A stretch of DNA of 64,000 bases from Fusobacterium ulcerans (GCF_003019675.1 NZ_CP028105.1:2372282-2436281), one strand, 5' to 3'; positions 1 through 8,882 are shown, counted from the first letter of the stretch. Notes: generated from the sequence alone by a model not told the origin. Program-made: numbers and translations.

Positions 1-1
1 T

Positions 2-1357
2 ACTTTAAATAGATATGGTAAAAATAATGTAGCTAAAGGATGGCTGGTAATAGCTTCCTTGTATTTTTATTCATATTTTCACCTTTCATATTTATATTTA
101 ATTTTAACTTCAATAATAATAAATTATTTTATTGGAAATAAATTAAATCATAAAAGTTTGACTGGAAAAGAAAGAAAAATATGGATGATAGTAGGAGTAA
201 TATTTAATTTAGGGTTATTAGGATATTTTAAATATTATGATTTCTTTGTAGAAAATATAAATACAGTATTTAGAACAAATTTTACCTTATTACATATACT
301 GCTGCCATTAGGAATATCATTTTTTACATTTCAACAGCTTTCATTTATAATAGACAGTTACAATGAAAAAAGTATGAAATATGATTTTTTAAGTTATTGT
401 CTATTTGTAACATTTTTTCCACAGTTAATAGCAGGACCAATAGTACTGCCAAATGAAATGCTTCCACAATTTGAAGATAAAAGAAATAAGGTGATAAATT
501 ATGAAAATATGAATAGAGGACTATATATGTTTTCTATAGGACTAGCTAAAAAAGTAATATTAGCAGATACAATAGCAAATTTTGCAAATGCAGGATTTGA
601 TCAAATGGAAACATTAAATATTATAGAAGCATGGATGACTTCAATATCATATACATTACAGCTATATTTTGATTTTAGTGGGTATTGTGATATGGCAATG
701 GGAATAGCGCTGATGTTTAACATAATATTACCATTAAATTTCAATTCACCATATAAATCAGCAAATATACAGGAATTCTGGAAAAAATGGCATATGACAT
801 TGGGAAGATTTATGACAAATTATTTATATATTCCACTTGGAGGAAATAGATTAGGAGAAAGAAAAACCCTAAGAAATCTATTTATAGTATTCATGGCAAG
901 TGGAATATGGCATGGAGCAGGCTGGAACTTTGTTATATGGGGAGGCTTACATGGAATATGCATTCTAGTACATAGAATATGGAAAAATAGTGGAAGAAAG
1001 ATGAATAAATTACTAGGATGGTTTATAACAATAAATTTAGTAAATATATTTTGGGTATTTTTTAGAGCAGAAACATTAAGCGGAGCACTAAAAGTATTAA
1101 AAGGAATGTTAAAAATAAGAAGTTTAAAAGAAATGTTGAGTATCGAATATAAAACATTTCTTTATAATGATTTAGGAAATAAACTTTCTTTTTTCATTTT
1201 AGTTTTATCTGGAATAATAGTGTTATTTGGAAAAAATACAAAAGAAGAAGAGAAATTAAATAAAAAAATATTTTATTTTTTTAAAAGTATATTTTGTATA
1301 ACTTTAGGAATATTATTTTTGAATAGAATTTCAACATTTTTATATTTTAATTTTTAG
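2..1357 (+). CDS. MBOAT family O-acyltransferase (AlgI/DltB-like), 5' end cut by window edge
   Basis: Polytopic membrane enzyme that moves acyl (usually acetyl) groups across the membrane onto a surface polymer. The frame is open from base 2 with no stop, and the residues before the TTG at 59 continue the hydrophobic N-terminus, so the gene begins outside the window and that TTG is not its start. Family signatures are clear: FWKKWHMTLGRF followed by NYLYIPLGGNR, and GIWHGAGWNFVIWGGLHG, which carries the catalytic His. Several transmembrane stretches are evident, including the C-terminal end. The next gene follows after 8 bases and encodes an SGNH-like partner, the usual pairing (DltB/DltD, AlgI/AlgJ). 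The acceptor polymer cannot be told from the sequence; the family call is firm. Confidence 0.9.
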   Translation, partial: TLNRYGKNNVAKGWLVIASLYFYSYFHLSYLYLILTSIIINYFIGNKLNHKSLTGKERKIWMIVGVIFNLGLLGYFKYYDFFVENINTVFRTNFTLLHILLPLGISFFTFQQLSFIIDSYNEKSMKYDFLSYCLFVTFFPQLIAGPIVLPNEMLPQFEDKRNKVINYENMNRGLYMFSIGLAKKVILADTIANFANAGFDQMETLNIIEAWMTSISYTLQLYFDFSGYCDMAMGIALMFNIILPLNFNSPYKSANIQEFWKKWHMTLGRFMTNYLYIPLGGNRLGERKTLRNLFIVFMASGIWHGAGWNFVIWGGLHGICILVHRIWKNSGRKMNKLLGWFITINLVNIFWVFFRAETLSGALKVLKGMLKIRSLKEMLSIEYKTFLYNDLGNKLSFFILVLSGIIVLFGKNTKEEEKLNKKIFYFFKSIFCITLGILFLNRISTFLYFNF

Positions 1358-1365
1358 GAGAAGAA

Positions 1366-2418
1366 ATGAAAAATAATGAGAAAAATATATTTATTATTAG
1401 GATATTTTTAATATTTATAGCAATTGGAATTTTAATAATTTTTAATTATTTAATTGATCCATTTCAACAATATAGAGTTCCTAAATTTTATACTCTTGCA
1501 AATTATCGTGAGAATGAAAGAGCTTTAAATTCAGGATTGATAAAAAACAGTGATTACGACTCCGTAATTATAGGGAGTTCAATGACTAGAAATTTTGATA
1601 CTAATTATTTAAATGAATTATTAGGATGGAAAAGTTTAAAATTAACAATGAGTTCAGCTTCACAAAAAGATATAGAAAAAACTTTAGGTTTTGTTAATAA
1701 AAATAGAAAGATAAATAATATTTTATTAGGGATAGATATTATAACTTTTTTTCAAAATGCCAATTCTGAAAGAGTAGCATTTCCAGAGTATATGTATGAT
1801 AAAAATTCTTTAAAAAACAATATTAAATATCTTTGGAATTTGACAGTATTAAAAGAAAGTATGAAAATAATAAAAATGAATTTTTTAGATAAAAAAAGTA
1901 TTGAAAAAACATTCCCATTAGGATACAGATATATATATTCAAAAGAAGAAGTTTTAAAAAATCAAAAAGGAGAGATATTAAATCATAATTACTCTTTGAA
2001 TAATCCAGATAAAAATATAATAAAAAATATGGAAAATAATTATAAAGAGAATCTTAAAAAAATTTTAGAAGAAAATAAAGATAAAAAAATTGTTGTATTC
2101 TTCCCACCATATTCAATTTTATACTATGATGAATTAATCATAAATAATCAAATAAAAGAATATATATTTTTTAAAAAATATTTAATAATGGAATTATTAA
2201 AATATAAAAATGTAGAAATCTTTGATTTTCAAGATATAAAAAAAATAATTTTTAATTTAGATAATTATGGAGATAAGATGCATTTTTCACCTGAAATAAG
2301 TCAGAAGTTATTGGAATTTATATCACTAAATCAGGAAAAAATAAATAATGAAAAAGAAATGAATGAAAAAATAAAATCTTTGATAGAAGAAAGTAAAAAT
2401 ATTGAAGGAAATATTTAA
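1366..2418 (+). CDS. Membrane-anchored SGNH/GDSL-hydrolase-like protein, partner of the MBOAT acyltransferase
   Basis: 350 residues with one N-terminal transmembrane helix (about residues 8-28) and the remainder expected outside the cytoplasmic membrane. It shows the block VIIGSSMTRNF near residues 67-77, where the serine resembles the SGNH nucleophile, and DKMHFSPE near the C-terminus, a DxxH pair like the Asp/His of SGNH enzymes. This layout is that of DltD/AlgJ/AlgX-type proteins that work with MBOAT enzymes in O-acylation of polysaccharides. It follows the MBOAT gene by 8 bases with GGAGAAG just before the ATG. The C-terminal 30 residues are a Lys/Glu-rich probable coiled coil. Function is inferred from these motifs and the neighbour; overall similarity to named families is low. 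Confidence 0.65.
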   Translation: MKNNEKNIFIIRIFLIFIAIGILIIFNYLIDPFQQYRVPKFYTLANYRENERALNSGLIKNSDYDSVIIGSSMTRNFDTNYLNELLGWKSLKLTMSSASQKDIEKTLGFVNKNRKINNILLGIDIITFFQNANSERVAFPEYMYDKNSLKNNIKYLWNLTVLKESMKIIKMNFLDKKSIEKTFPLGYRYIYSKEEVLKNQKGEILNHNYSLNNPDKNIIKNMENNYKENLKKILEENKDKKIVVFFPPYSILYYDELIINNQIKEYIFFKKYLIMELLKYKNVEIFDFQDIKKIIFNLDNYGDKMHFSPEISQKLLEFISLNQEKINNEKEMNEKIKSLIEESKNIEGNI

Positions 2419-2442
2419 AAGACAAAACAACCAAAACCCAAA

Positions 2443-2480
2443 GTCTCTCAACTAAAAATAACTGAGAGGCTTTTTTCTTT
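2443..2480 (+). terminator. Rho-independent terminator after the acylation genes
   Basis: Eight-pair stem GTCTCTCA (2443-2450) with TGAGAGGC (2463-2470), 12-base loop, then a T-rich tract at 2471-2480. It separates the acylation pair from the cobalamin operon. Confidence 0.85.
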
Positions 2481-2526
2481 ATCATAGAGTATAAGCAGAA
2501 AATCAAGTGTAAAATCTAGAAAAATA

Positions 2527-2535
2527 TGATATAAT
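2527..2535 (+). promoter_or_regulatory. Extended -10 promoter for the cobU operon
   Basis: TGATATAAT is an exact extended -10 (TGnTATAAT), 35 bases before the cobU start. No good -35 hexamer lies 16-18 bases upstream, which is usual for extended -10 promoters. There is no cobalamin riboswitch between the terminator at 2480 and the gene. Confidence 0.6.
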
Positions 2536-2569
2536 TAATTCATTGAAATAAAATAGAGGAGATGGCAAA

Positions 2570-3133
2570 TTGGGAAGAATTATTTACTTCACTGGGGGAT
2601 CTCGAAGTGGAAAAAGCAGACATGCAGAGGAGTATATAGCTGACATGGGGTATAGAGATAAAATATATCTGGCAACTGCAATCATATTTGATGATGAAAT
2701 GAGAGCTCGTGTAGCTAAGCATAGAGAACAGCGAGGGGAGAACTGGACTACTGTAGAGGGATACAAAAATACAGTTGAACTTGTAAAACCTCACATGAAG
2801 CAGGGGGGAGTTATACTTCTGGACTGTCTGACAAATATGGTAACTAACCTCATGATAATGGAGAAAGAATATGACTGGGATCATATGCCTGATGAAGAAC
2901 TTACATCAATAGAAAACAACATAAAAAAAGAAGTAGAAGAACTTCTGGAATATATAAGATCATCAGATCAGGATATTGTAATAGTTTCCAATGAAATAGG
3001 TATGGGAATAGTTCCTGCTTATGCTTTGGGGAGACATTTTAGAGATATATGCGGAAGAATGAATCAATTAGCAGCAGCAAAAGCTGATGAAGCATACTTT
3101 GTAGTTTCTGGGATAAAAATGAAATTAAAATAG
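2570..3133 (+). CDS. cobU: Adenosylcobinamide kinase / adenosylcobinamide-phosphate guanylyltransferase
   Basis: Bifunctional cytosolic enzyme of late cobalamin synthesis: phosphorylates adenosylcobinamide and then transfers GMP to give AdoCbi-GDP. The P-loop GGSRSGKS starts at residue 9. KHREQRGENW contains the histidine expected to carry the GMP intermediate. LLDCLTNMVTN and VSNEIGMGIVP are typical CobU blocks. At 187 residues it has normal family length. The start is TTG at 2570, about 8 bases after an AGAGGAG site. It is the first gene of a co-directional run with cobS, a phosphatase gene and cobT, the classical nucleotide loop assembly set. Confidence 0.95.
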   Translation: MGRIIYFTGGSRSGKSRHAEEYIADMGYRDKIYLATAIIFDDEMRARVAKHREQRGENWTTVEGYKNTVELVKPHMKQGGVILLDCLTNMVTNLMIMEKEYDWDHMPDEELTSIENNIKKEVEELLEYIRSSDQDIVIVSNEIGMGIVPAYALGRHFRDICGRMNQLAAAKADEAYFVVSGIKMKLK

Positions 3134-3150
3134 TTTTAGGAGGATATTTA

Positions 3151-3918
3151 ATGAAAGGAATATTGTTACTTTTTAGATTTATGACTAGACTTCCTATTGG
3201 AGTTGATCCAAAATTTGATTCTGATGAGTTAGGAAAGAGCATGAAATTTTTTCCAGTAATTGGAATGATAATAGGTCTTATACTTTTTGGAGCATTCTGG
3301 CTGCTATATACTGTAGTATATTCACCAATGGTCATGGCAGTACTGCTTGTAACTATAGAGGTAATACTTACAGGGGGACTTCATCTGGATGGCCTGGCAG
3401 ACACATTTGATGGGATATTCAGCTATAGAAGCAAACAAAAAATGCTTGATATAATGAAAGATTCGAGATTAGGTACTAATGGAGGGCTTGTTCTTATACT
3501 ATATTTTATGTTAAAAGTAGTTCTTCTTGTAGAGATATCAGAATTTGCTGGACTTAATATGGGAATATTACTTCTAATAGTTCCAGTGATAGCAAGATTA
3601 AACAGTGTAGTAAATTGTGCATCAGCACCATATGCTAGATCTACTGGAATGGGAAAAACTTTTGTAGATTATACTGATGCTGGAGGAGTAGTTGTTGCTA
3701 CAGTATTAACAGCAGCTTTTGTAGGAGGGGCAGCTTACTTATTCGGACTTCCTTATACTATTTTAATTGTTATTCCAATAATAATGCTTCTTGGATTCTT
3801 CTATGCAAAATTGATGACTAGAAAAATCGGTGGAATCACAGGGGATACATTAGGAGCAGTAGTTGAGCTTTCAGAAATAATTGCTATGTTTGTTATTTAC
3901 ATATTAGCAGCTGTATAG
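3151..3918 (+). CDS. cobS: Adenosylcobinamide-GDP ribazoletransferase (cobalamin synthase)
   Basis: Integral membrane enzyme that joins AdoCbi-GDP with alpha-ribazole (or its phosphate) to give adenosylcobalamin (phosphate). 255 residues with several membrane helices. The hallmark GGLHLDGLADTFDG, with the acidic residues that bind metal, starts near residue 75, and KIGGITGDTLGAVVELSE near the end is a second conserved block. It follows cobU by 17 bases with a strong AGGAGG site, and its stop codon abuts the next gene. Length and motifs are as expected. Confidence 0.95.
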   Translation: MKGILLLFRFMTRLPIGVDPKFDSDELGKSMKFFPVIGMIIGLILFGAFWLLYTVVYSPMVMAVLLVTIEVILTGGLHLDGLADTFDGIFSYRSKQKMLDIMKDSRLGTNGGLVLILYFMLKVVLLVEISEFAGLNMGILLLIVPVIARLNSVVNCASAPYARSTGMGKTFVDYTDAGGVVVATVLTAAFVGGAAYLFGLPYTILIVIPIIMLLGFFYAKLMTRKIGGITGDTLGAVVELSEIIAMFVIYILAAV

Positions 3919-3927
3919 GTGATAGAA

Positions 3928-4509
3928 GTGGGTAAACTGATAATTGTCAGACATGGGCAGACACAGATGAATGTTGAAGGAATATTCTTTGGGAAGCTTG
4001 ATCCAGGTCTGAATGAAATGGGAAGAGTGCAGTGTAAAAAAGCTGGAGATGTGTTGAAAAAACATGGATATGATGCAGTTTATTCAAGTGATCTGTTAAG
4101 AGCAGCAGAGACAGCAGAACTGGTAAATTATCTCAGTCTTCCAATAACATTTGATAAAAGACTTCAGGAGATAGATTTTGGAATATTTGAAGGAATGAGC
4201 TACAAAGAGATAGAGGAAAAGTATCCTGTAGAGTGTGAAAAGAGCAAAAACGAATGGAAAACTTTTGATTTTGTTACTGGAGAAAGCCTTGAAAAGCTTC
4301 AAAGCAGAGCTATAGAATTTATAGAAAGTCTGGATAAAACAAAAAATAATTTAGTGGTAACTCACTGGGGTGTTATCAACTGTATATTAAGCTGGTATTT
4401 TTCAGATAAACTAGAAAGTTACTGGAAATATAGTGTGGAAAATGGAGGTATCTGTATAATAGAATTTGCAGATGGGTTCCCAATACTAAAAGGACTAAAC
4501 ATAGGGTGA
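3928..4509 (+). CDS. cobC: Histidine phosphatase family protein, probable alpha-ribazole phosphatase
   Basis: Phosphoglycerate-mutase-fold phosphatase. [11 protein letters not shown] near the N-terminus holds the catalytic His and Arg, [10 protein letters not shown] is the second conserved block, and VVTHWGVIN supplies the C-terminal catalytic His. The position between cobS and cobT points to removal of the phosphate from alpha-ribazole phosphate or adenosylcobalamin phosphate; the fold alone does not fix the substrate. Two GTG codons are possible starts. The one at 3919 directly abuts the cobS stop with no ribosome site, while the one at 3928 follows AGGTGAT at a workable distance and is preferred, giving 193 residues. 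Confidence 0.85.
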   Translation: MGKLIIVRHGQTQMNVEGIFFGKLDPGLNEMGRVQCKKAGDVLKKHGYDAVYSSDLLRAAETAELVNYLSLPITFDKRLQEIDFGIFEGMSYKEIEEKYPVECEKSKNEWKTFDFVTGESLEKLQSRAIEFIESLDKTKNNLVVTHWGVINCILSWYFSDKLESYWKYSVENGGICIIEFADGFPILKGLNIG

Positions 4510-4513
4510 TGAA

Positions 4514-5569
4514 ATGAAAGAGTTAAGAAAAATTATTGGAGAAATAGAAGGTGCAGACAAAGAGGCTGTAAAAGCAGCACAGGAAGAACTTGACAGAAAA
4601 ATGAAGCCTAATGGGAGCCTTGGAACTCTTGAAGATATAGCTATAAAACTAGCAGGAATCAGTGGGTTTCCTGTAAAGAAAATAAATAAAAGATGTCATA
4701 TAGTAGCATCAGCAGATAATGGTGTAATAGAGGAAGGAATTTCTTCATGCCCTTTGGAATATACACGTATAGTATCTGAAGCTATGCTTAATAGAATAGC
4801 GGCAATAGGTCTTTTGACAAGAACTATAGGGGTAGATTTCAACCTTGTAGATATTGGGATAAAAGATTCGATTCCTAGAGATTATCCTAATCTATACAGA
4901 AAAAATGTAAAAAAAGGAACTAATAATTTCTATAAAGAACCTGCAATGACACAGGAAGAATGTGTAAAAGCAATAATGGTGGGAATAGAATTAATAAATG
5001 AAAAAGTAGAAGCAGGGTATGATATTTTTTCAAATGGAGAAATGGGAATAGGAAATACTTCCACAAGTTCAGCAGTTCTATACTCTTTTACAAAAGGGGA
5101 TATAGATAAAATAGTTGGCAGAGGGGGAGGACTTTCTGACAGCGGCCTTGTAAAAAAGAAAAAAATAATAGTGGAGTCTTGTGAAAAATATGATACATTT
5201 AATATGGATCCAATAGATGTACTGGCTCATGTAGGTGGATTGGATATAGCATGTATGGTAGGAATGTATATAGGAGCAGCCAGATACAGAAAACCTATGC
5301 TTGTAGATGGATTTATATCAAGTGTAGCAGCTTTAGTAGCTTGCAAAATAGAACCAAAGATAAAAGATTATATAATTGCAACTCATATGAGTGAAGAGCC
5401 TGGAATGGAATTAGTATTGAAAGAGCTTGGAGAAGAGGCATTTTTCAATATGAGAATGAGACTGGGAGAGGGAACAGGAGCAGTTCTTGCTTACCCTATA
5501 ATTGATTGTGCAATAGAAGTAATAAATGGAATGAAAACACCAACAGCAGTATATGATCTTTTCCTATAG
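4514..5569 (+). CDS. cobT: Nicotinate-nucleotide--dimethylbenzimidazole phosphoribosyltransferase
   Basis: Cytosolic enzyme that transfers phosphoribose from nicotinate mononucleotide to the lower-ligand base, making alpha-ribazole phosphate. 351 residues, the family length. Conserved blocks: [18 protein letters not shown] near the N-terminus, [40 protein letters not shown] and [10 protein letters not shown], where the acidic residues correspond to the catalytic glutamate region. It begins 5 bases after the phosphatase stop with GGGTGAT as its ribosome site. No lower-ligand synthesis gene is visible here, so the base may be salvaged. Confidence 0.95.
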   Translation: MKELRKIIGEIEGADKEAVKAAQEELDRKMKPNGSLGTLEDIAIKLAGISGFPVKKINKRCHIVASADNGVIEEGISSCPLEYTRIVSEAMLNRIAAIGLLTRTIGVDFNLVDIGIKDSIPRDYPNLYRKNVKKGTNNFYKEPAMTQEECVKAIMVGIELINEKVEAGYDIFSNGEMGIGNTSTSSAVLYSFTKGDIDKIVGRGGGLSDSGLVKKKKIIVESCEKYDTFNMDPIDVLAHVGGLDIACMVGMYIGAARYRKPMLVDGFISSVAALVACKIEPKIKDYIIATHMSEEPGMELVLKELGEEAFFNMRMRLGEGTGAVLAYPIIDCAIEVINGMKTPTAVYDLFL

Positions 5570-5577
5570 GTGGAGGT

Positions 5578-6267
5578 ATGGAAAAATATTCTCCAGAGGG
5601 GCATAGAAAAAGGCTCAAAGAAAAATATATGAAAAGTGGATATGAAGCTTTTCATGAATATGAAATATTAGAGATACTGCTCACATATTCTATTCCAAGA
5701 AAAGATGTAAAACCAATAGCAAAAAACCTTTTGGAAGTATTTGGGTCAACAGGAAAAATATTTGGTGCAGATATAAAGGAATTGCTAAAGGTAGATGGAA
5801 TAGGAGAAAGCACTGCTGTATTTCTCAAATTAATGGGAGATATAGCTAAGAATAGTTACAAAGAAAATTTGAAAGATAATGATATTTTAAATATAAAGAG
5901 TAAAAATGATCTTATATCCTATTTAAGAGGAGATATTGGTTTTTCTAAAAGAGAAGAATTTAAAGTGTTGTTTTTAAATTCAGCAAATAATTTAATAGCA
6001 AGTGAAACGCTTTTTTATGGTACAATAGATAAAAGTGCAGTTTATCCAAGAGAGATAGTGGAGAGGACAATAAGGAATGGAGCTAAATCAGTGGTTTTTG
6101 CTCATAATCATCCCTCTGGGAACATAAGTCCATCTAAGCAGGATATAGAACTGACACAACATATGTATGACAGTCTTAAAACTTTAGATATAAGGCTGAT
6201 TGATCATATAATAATTACAAAAAATTCCTACTTTAGTTTTTTAGAAGAAGGATTGATAGAATATTAG
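5578..6267 (+). CDS. radC: RadC family JAB-domain protein
   Basis: 229 residues in the standard RadC arrangement. An N-terminal helix-hairpin-helix region (LLKVDGIGESTAVFLKL, about residues 63-80) is followed by a JAB/MPN metalloprotease-like domain with the zinc motif FAHNHPSGNISPSKQD (about residues 176-191), where two His and one Asp are the ligands. The cellular role of RadC is not settled; the old link with recombination repair is doubtful. It starts 9 bases after cobT with GGAGG at close range and is probably cotranscribed with the cobalamin genes, without any known functional tie. Confidence 0.93.
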   Translation: MEKYSPEGHRKRLKEKYMKSGYEAFHEYEILEILLTYSIPRKDVKPIAKNLLEVFGSTGKIFGADIKELLKVDGIGESTAVFLKLMGDIAKNSYKENLKDNDILNIKSKNDLISYLRGDIGFSKREEFKVLFLNSANNLIASETLFYGTIDKSAVYPREIVERTIRNGAKSVVFAHNHPSGNISPSKQDIELTQHMYDSLKTLDIRLIDHIIITKNSYFSFLEEGLIEY

Positions 6268-6276
6268 GAGGAATTA

Positions 6277-7218
6277 ATGGAAGAAAACAGAGTAGAGCAG
6301 GAAATTGTTTCAACTGAAACTGTAGCTGCTCCAGCAGAAAAAAAGCTATATAAAGTACTTGGAGTAATGTTTGAGATAACTAAAAAAAGATATTACTTTG
6401 AAGTTGTAGATGATATTGAGTATAAAAAAGGCGATAAAGTAATAGTTGATACAGTTAGAGGAAAAGAGATAGGGGTTGTCTATGGAGAACCTATGATGAT
6501 GAAAGAAGAACAGCTTGTCCTTCCTTTAAAGCCTGTTATAAAAAAAGCTGACGAGCAGGAAATAAAAAGATACAATGAATTGAAAGAGGAATCAGCTAAA
6601 GCAAATGCTCAGTGTAAAGAGAGAATAATACATCATAAACTTCCTATGAAACTGGTAGGAACAGAGTATACATTTGATAAAACTAAGCTTATATTCTATT
6701 TTACTGCTGAAGGAAGAATAGATTTTAGAGAACTTGTAAAAGATCTGGCTAATATTTTTAAACTTAGAATAGAACTTAGACAGATTGGTGTAAGAGATGA
6801 AGCAAGAATATTAGGAACAATTGGTATTTGTGGAAAAGAACTATGTTGCAGAACTTTTATAAATAAATTTGATTCTGTATCTATAAAAATGGCAAGAGAT
6901 CAGGGGCTTGTAATAAACCCTGCTAAAATATCAGGAGTATGTGGAAGACTTCTATGCTGTATAAACTATGAATATAGTCAGTATGAGCAGGTGTTGAGAA
7001 GTTACCCAGCTGTAAATCAACAAGTGAGAACTGAAAAAGGAGATGGAAAAGTTATAAGTATAAGTCCATTGAATGGTTTCCTTTTTGTTGATGTGGAAAA
7101 TATAGGTATTATGAAATTTGAGATCGATGAAGTAAAGTTCAACAGAAAAGAGGCAAGTAAGCTGAAAAGTGAAAAAACTCGTGAAGAACTTGAACATAAG
7201 GAACTTGAAAAGGAGTAA
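6277..7218 (+). CDS. ricT: PSP1 domain protein RicT (YaaT)
   Basis: 313 residues with the PSP1 C-terminal domain. Two cysteine blocks, GICGKELCC and SGVCGRLLCC (around residues 186-232), are the family signature and in Bacillus take part in iron-sulfur binding by the RicT-RicA-RicF complex, which stimulates RNase Y-dependent mRNA maturation. The N-terminal 20 residues are a variable acidic lead-in; the C-terminal tail is a Lys/Glu-rich helix. It is preceded by an AGGAGG site and its last codons provide the ribosome site for the next gene. No ricA or ricF gene is in the window. Confidence 0.9.
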   Translation: MEENRVEQEIVSTETVAAPAEKKLYKVLGVMFEITKKRYYFEVVDDIEYKKGDKVIVDTVRGKEIGVVYGEPMMMKEEQLVLPLKPVIKKADEQEIKRYNELKEESAKANAQCKERIIHHKLPMKLVGTEYTFDKTKLIFYFTAEGRIDFRELVKDLANIFKLRIELRQIGVRDEARILGTIGICGKELCCRTFINKFDSVSIKMARDQGLVINPAKISGVCGRLLCCINYEYSQYEQVLRSYPAVNQQVRTEKGDGKVISISPLNGFLFVDVENIGIMKFEIDEVKFNRKEASKLKSEKTREELEHKELEKE

Positions 7219-7220
7219 AA

Positions 7221-7898
7221 ATGTTAGCAAATGAAGATATTACATTGCTAGCTGGAAAATATAAGCTTATTCAGAAAAAGGATGGGTTTAGATTTTCTGT
7301 AGATGCAGTAATTTTATCAGACTTTTTTGCTTATCCTAAAAAAGGAAAAATATTGGATATAGGAACTGGGAATGGTGTCATTCCTATACTTCTTTCTTCA
7401 AAAGAAAAGGGAGAAGATATAACTGGTATAGATATACAGGAAGAAAATATTGAACTGGCAGAAAAAAATATTGAACTTAACTGCCTTAAAGAAAATATAA
7501 AAATAGTACATGGTGATGTCAAAGAATATTCTATGGGAAATTCTTTTGATTATATAGTTTCAAATCCTCCATATATGGAAGTGGATGGAAAGAAACAAAA
7601 TATCCTTAGCTGCAAATCTATAGCGAGACATGAGATAAAATTGAATCTTTCTCAACTGGTGCAGAGTGCAAAAAGACTTTTAAAACCAGTGGGAAGTTTC
7701 TCTTTAGTTCATAGGAGTTATAGATTCACAGATATATCAAGAATTCTTGAAGATAGTGGGTTCTCTCTTAAAAGAGTGAGATTTGTTTATTTTTCTAAGG
7801 AAAAAAATTCAAACCTTGTTCTGATCGAAGCCTGGAAGGGCAAGAAATGCAAATTGGAGATTGAACCGCCGCTTTACTTAGAGGAGAGTGGTTACTGA
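7221..7898 (+). CDS. TrmN6/YfiC-type tRNA1(Val) adenine-N6 methyltransferase
   Basis: SAM-dependent methyltransferase of 225 residues. ILDIGTGNGVIPILLS near residue 43 is the SAM-binding glycine loop, GIDIQEENIELAEKN is motif II, and SNPPYMEVDG is the NPPY motif of amino-N6-adenine methyltransferases. The family member in E. coli modifies A37 of tRNA1(Val). It starts 2 bases after ricT using an AAGGAG that lies inside the ricT coding end, so the two are translationally coupled. The general enzyme class is certain; the exact tRNA target is inferred by family. Confidence 0.88.
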   Translation: MLANEDITLLAGKYKLIQKKDGFRFSVDAVILSDFFAYPKKGKILDIGTGNGVIPILLSSKEKGEDITGIDIQEENIELAEKNIELNCLKENIKIVHGDVKEYSMGNSFDYIVSNPPYMEVDGKKQNILSCKSIARHEIKLNLSQLVQSAKRLLKPVGSFSLVHRSYRFTDISRILEDSGFSLKRVRFVYFSKEKNSNLVLIEAWKGKKCKLEIEPPLYLEESGY

Positions 7899-7986
7899 AG
7901 ACAGGAAGCTATAAGATAGAGTTTTGAGGATTTTTAAAAATATGTAATTAAAAAAATTAGAAGGAGAATATTTTTAGAGGTGACAA

Positions 7987-8415
7987 ATGGAACTTTTACA
8001 ATTTTTAGAAGAAAATGATTTAGAAGCATTTAAAGAAAATTTAGATATGGACAGTGTTGAAGAAACAGATGAAAATGGAAATACTATTTTACATTATTGT
8101 GTTGAAGATGGAGCATATGATTTTATAGATGCTTTAGTATATTGTGGTGCTGATCCTAATGCTAAAAATAAAGATGGAGATACACCTATGCATATAGCAG
8201 CTATAAAAGATTTAGGAAAGATAATGGAACTTCTTATAGAATTTGGTGGAGAAGTTAATATCAAGAATAATCATCAAAGAACTGCTTTAAATCTTGCTAC
8301 TGCTTCAAAAGCAAGGAGTGTTCTAAAAGTTATAGAAAATAGTGGAATGGACTATTCAGCTATGGTGGGGAGAGAAAAAATCGCTCATCATAAAAGATTA
8401 GAAGAAGAATATTAA
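7987..8415 (+). CDS. Small ankyrin-repeat protein
   Basis: 142 residues, largely ankyrin repeats: DENGNTILHYCVEDGAYDFI, then a unit beginning NKDGDTPMHIAAIKD, then a unit beginning NHQRTALNLATASKA. No signal peptide or other domain, so a cytosolic protein-binding role is likely but the partner is unknown. An AGAGGTGA site precedes the ATG. It lies 88 bases after the methyltransferase gene and closes the operon, as a terminator follows immediately. Confidence 0.8.
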   Translation: MELLQFLEENDLEAFKENLDMDSVEETDENGNTILHYCVEDGAYDFIDALVYCGADPNAKNKDGDTPMHIAAIKDLGKIMELLIEFGGEVNIKNNHQRTALNLATASKARSVLKVIENSGMDYSAMVGREKIAHHKRLEEEY

Positions 8416-8420
8416 AATTT

Positions 8421-8445
8421 AGGGATAGAAATATCCCTTTTTTTT
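8421..8445 (+). terminator. Rho-independent terminator closing the cobU-ankyrin operon
   Basis: AGGGATA / TATCCCT stem at 8421-8438 with a 4-base GAAA loop, followed by an unbroken T tract to 8445. Confidence 0.85.
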
Positions 8446-8815
8446 ATGTTTTTTTATAAAGAAAGAGTTGAAAAAGCTGGAATAAATTTTAAAAATTTTC
8501 TAATAGAAAGATTTGTTATTAATTTTCAAATTTTTAGAATCTATTTTTAATTTTGAGACAGTAGTATTTTTTATAGATTAAAATGGATTAGAGAGGTTCT
8601 AATAGTTGAAAATCAAAAGAGAAAATAATATAGTTTAAGAGTAGTGAAAATTAGAAGAAAAGTCGTAATTAATGAGGTGAAACAGCTCGTTAAAAATCGC
8701 TACTGTCTGAGTGAAACGAGTTTAGCGATTTAGGGGTGGTGAACAATATTAATAGACTTTATTTCTACTGTAGCTAGTCTTAAACTAAAAATAAGAGTCA
8801 AATTTAAAGGATAAT
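8446..8815. other. Non-coding interval with a structured, repeat-like element
   Basis: No coding frame with a ribosome site is visible. Most of the interval is AT-rich, but about 8670-8740 is less so and strongly structured. AAATCGCTA (8694-8702) is complementary to TAGCGATTT (8723-8731), and CTCGTT (8686-8691) to AACGAG (8715-8720); the two pairings interleave, as in an H-type pseudoknot. CTACTGTCT (8700-8708) is also the exact complement of AGACAGTAG at 8556-8564. GTGAAAC (8711-8717) can form a GAA-capped mini-hairpin. This may be a dispersed intergenic repeat or a small structured RNA; no promoter was found for it. Confidence 0.5.
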
Positions 8816-8860
8816 AAAAAAGTTTTAGGAATCTTTAATAAACAACTCCTAAAACTTTTT
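8816..8860 (-). terminator. Terminator of the purine operon (minus strand)
   Basis: AAAAAGTTTTAGGA and TCCTAAAACTTTTT form a 14-pair stem around a 16-base loop. Read on the minus strand it lies just beyond the permease stop and ends in a run of T. The plus-strand reading also ends in T, so it may work both ways. Confidence 0.85.
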
Positions 8861-8882
8861 AATTTTCTATAATTTCAATATT

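Noticed and set aside
2481-2569. Possible cobalamin riboswitch before cobU
   Set aside because: The interval is under 100 bases, with no B12-box or conserved core.
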